Of a stretch of DNA of 12,007 nucleotides, positions 11,663 to 12,007 are shown piece after piece. Location: NCBI GenBank assembly GCA_003241475.1, contig QFQB01000062.1:1-12007 (forward strand). The letters run 5' to 3'. Position 1 is the first letter of the stretch. The number at the start of each line of letters is the position of its first letter. The position numbers and the translations under genes were made by a program. Under the pieces are notes generated by a model that worked only from the letters and a program-made list of their open reading frames with translations, had not been told where the DNA came from and made no database searches. This DNA is from Micavibrio aeruginosavorus (GTDB lineage Bacteria; Pseudomonadota; Alphaproteobacteria; Micavibrionales; Micavibrionaceae).

Positions 11663-11962
11663 ATGACTCGAACAGCGATACCCTATTGCCTAATTTTTGG
11701 CGCGATGCTTCTGGTTGCGTTAAGCCCAGAACCTGCCTTCGCATCATCAGGCGGCGCATTATTTAGTTCCGGTACAAATTTCCTGAACGCTTTGGTAACG
11801 CTGTTGTCGTCCACCTGGGTACGGCTCATAGCCATCATTTACGTCATTTTTGTCGGATGGCGCGTGTTTAGAGGCCGGATTGATATGGAACTGATTGTCT
11901 CGGCAATTGTCGGACTGATCCTGACCTTCGGCGCACCTGGAATTGTCGATAGTATAGCATGA
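11663..11962 (+). CDS. virB2: VirB2/TrbC-family T4SS pilin precursor, 99 aa
   Basis: A long signal peptide (residues 1-27, ending PEPAFA) is followed by a small mature protein with two hydrophobic segments at about 53-67 (VRLIAIIYVIFVGWR) and 77-94 (LIVSAIVGLILTFGAPGI), joined by a short polar turn RVFRGRIDME. This hairpin layout, the size and the SSGGALFSSG start of the mature chain are characteristic of VirB2/TrbC major pilins, which sit in the inner membrane before assembly into the conjugative pilus. GAGAGGGA supports the start. The stop TGA (11960-11962) overlaps ATG 11959 of the next ORF as ATGA, indicating translational coupling to a VirB3-like gene. Confidence in the family is high. 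Confidence 0.93.
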   Translation: MTRTAIPYCLIFGAMLLVALSPEPAFASSGGALFSSGTNFLNALVTLLSSTWVRLIAIIYVIFVGWRVFRGRIDMELIVSAIVGLILTFGAPGIVDSIA

Positions 11963-12007
11963 TCTCTGAAAAAAAAAAAAAAAAGAGCGGGTCTTAGCTG
12001 ATCCACT
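11959..12007 (+). CDS. VirB3-like gene, 5' end, frame broken at an A16 tract
   Basis: ATG 11959 overlaps the pilin stop and starts MISE followed by Lys codons. With the 16 A residues as given, the frame runs into TAG at 11995-11997. With 14 or 17 A residues it would read MISEK(n)-ERVLADP to the window end; VLADPL-type sequence soon after the N-terminus is typical of VirB3 (a ..DPLF...TRP membrane protein), and VirB3 is the expected gene after VirB2. No start codon exists in the VLADP frame after the TGA at 11967-11969. So the gene needs transcriptional or translational slippage, is a phase-off variant, or the run length is a sequencing error. Only 16 codons are visible, so the identity is tentative. 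Confidence 0.5.
11969..11984 (+). repeat. A16 homopolymer
   Basis: Sixteen consecutive A residues within codons 4-9 of the VirB3-like ORF. Runs of this length promote RNA polymerase slippage and replication slippage and are also error-prone in sequencing and assembly. Confidence 0.95.

Noticed and set aside
1..12007. CRISPR array, insertion sequence or attachment site
   Set aside because: No regularly spaced repeats, no transposase or integrase, and no terminal inverted repeats with target duplications were found.

Overview
The window looks like the cargo and early transfer region of an alphaproteobacterial conjugative element (plasmid or ICE). The basis is a set of small XRE regulators of alphaproteobacterial type, a Fic protein with an antitoxin-like N-terminus, and the start of a P-type type IV secretion (T4SS) locus at the right end: a lytic transglycosylase, a VirB2/TrbC pilin and the first codons of a VirB3-like gene. 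No relaxase, integrase, replication gene, rRNA, tRNA or CRISPR array is visible, so plasmid versus ICE cannot be decided. Base composition is moderate, with AT-rich intergenic regions full of palindromes.

Layout. (1) 1-2025, regulatory block: a truncated leftward XRE gene, a divergent promoter region with repeats, an unknown 134-aa gene, a 31-codon ORF coupled by ATGA overlap to an XRE gene, an 84-aa unknown, and a second XRE gene whose start codon lies in a 12-bp inverted repeat. (2) 2197-5677, a rightward metabolic cassette: HAD phosphatase, Nudix hydrolase, radical SAM enzyme, thymidylate-kinase-like P-loop kinase, then a small unknown behind a hairpin that covers its Shine-Dalgarno. Enzyme content suggests production or clearance of a modified nucleotide-like molecule; it recalls radical SAM plus nucleotide kinase pairings of viperin type, but this radical SAM protein is not recognisably a viperin. 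(3) 5678-6013, a GC-richer non-coding block with three tandem hairpins, each with a loop complementary to sequence just downstream. This repeated-pseudoknot architecture resembles the STAXI motif known from mobile elements. It precedes a small predicted secreted protein. (4) 6595-7267, two overlapping leftward ORFs that may be one frameshifted gene, divergent from (5) a 500-aa AbiEi/Fic fusion protein. (6) 9001-10209, two leftward paralogues, each with two copies of an unrecognised ~65-residue domain (four copies in all). (7) 10395-12007, transfer genes: a leftward secreted Cys-rich protein, then VirB1-like, VirB2-like and a VirB3-like start interrupted by an A16 tract that throws the frame.

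How they may work together (inference): regions 1 and 7 are backbone control and transfer; regions 2, 4, 5 and 6 are accessory cargo of the kind often tied to defence, stabilisation or host interaction. Hairpins overlapping start codons, stop codons or ribosome sites occur repeatedly, suggesting RNA-level or operator-level control at gene junctions. Best leads for new biology are the radical SAM/kinase/Nudix/HAD cassette, the duplicated-domain paralogues, the tandem pseudoknots and the A16 tract.
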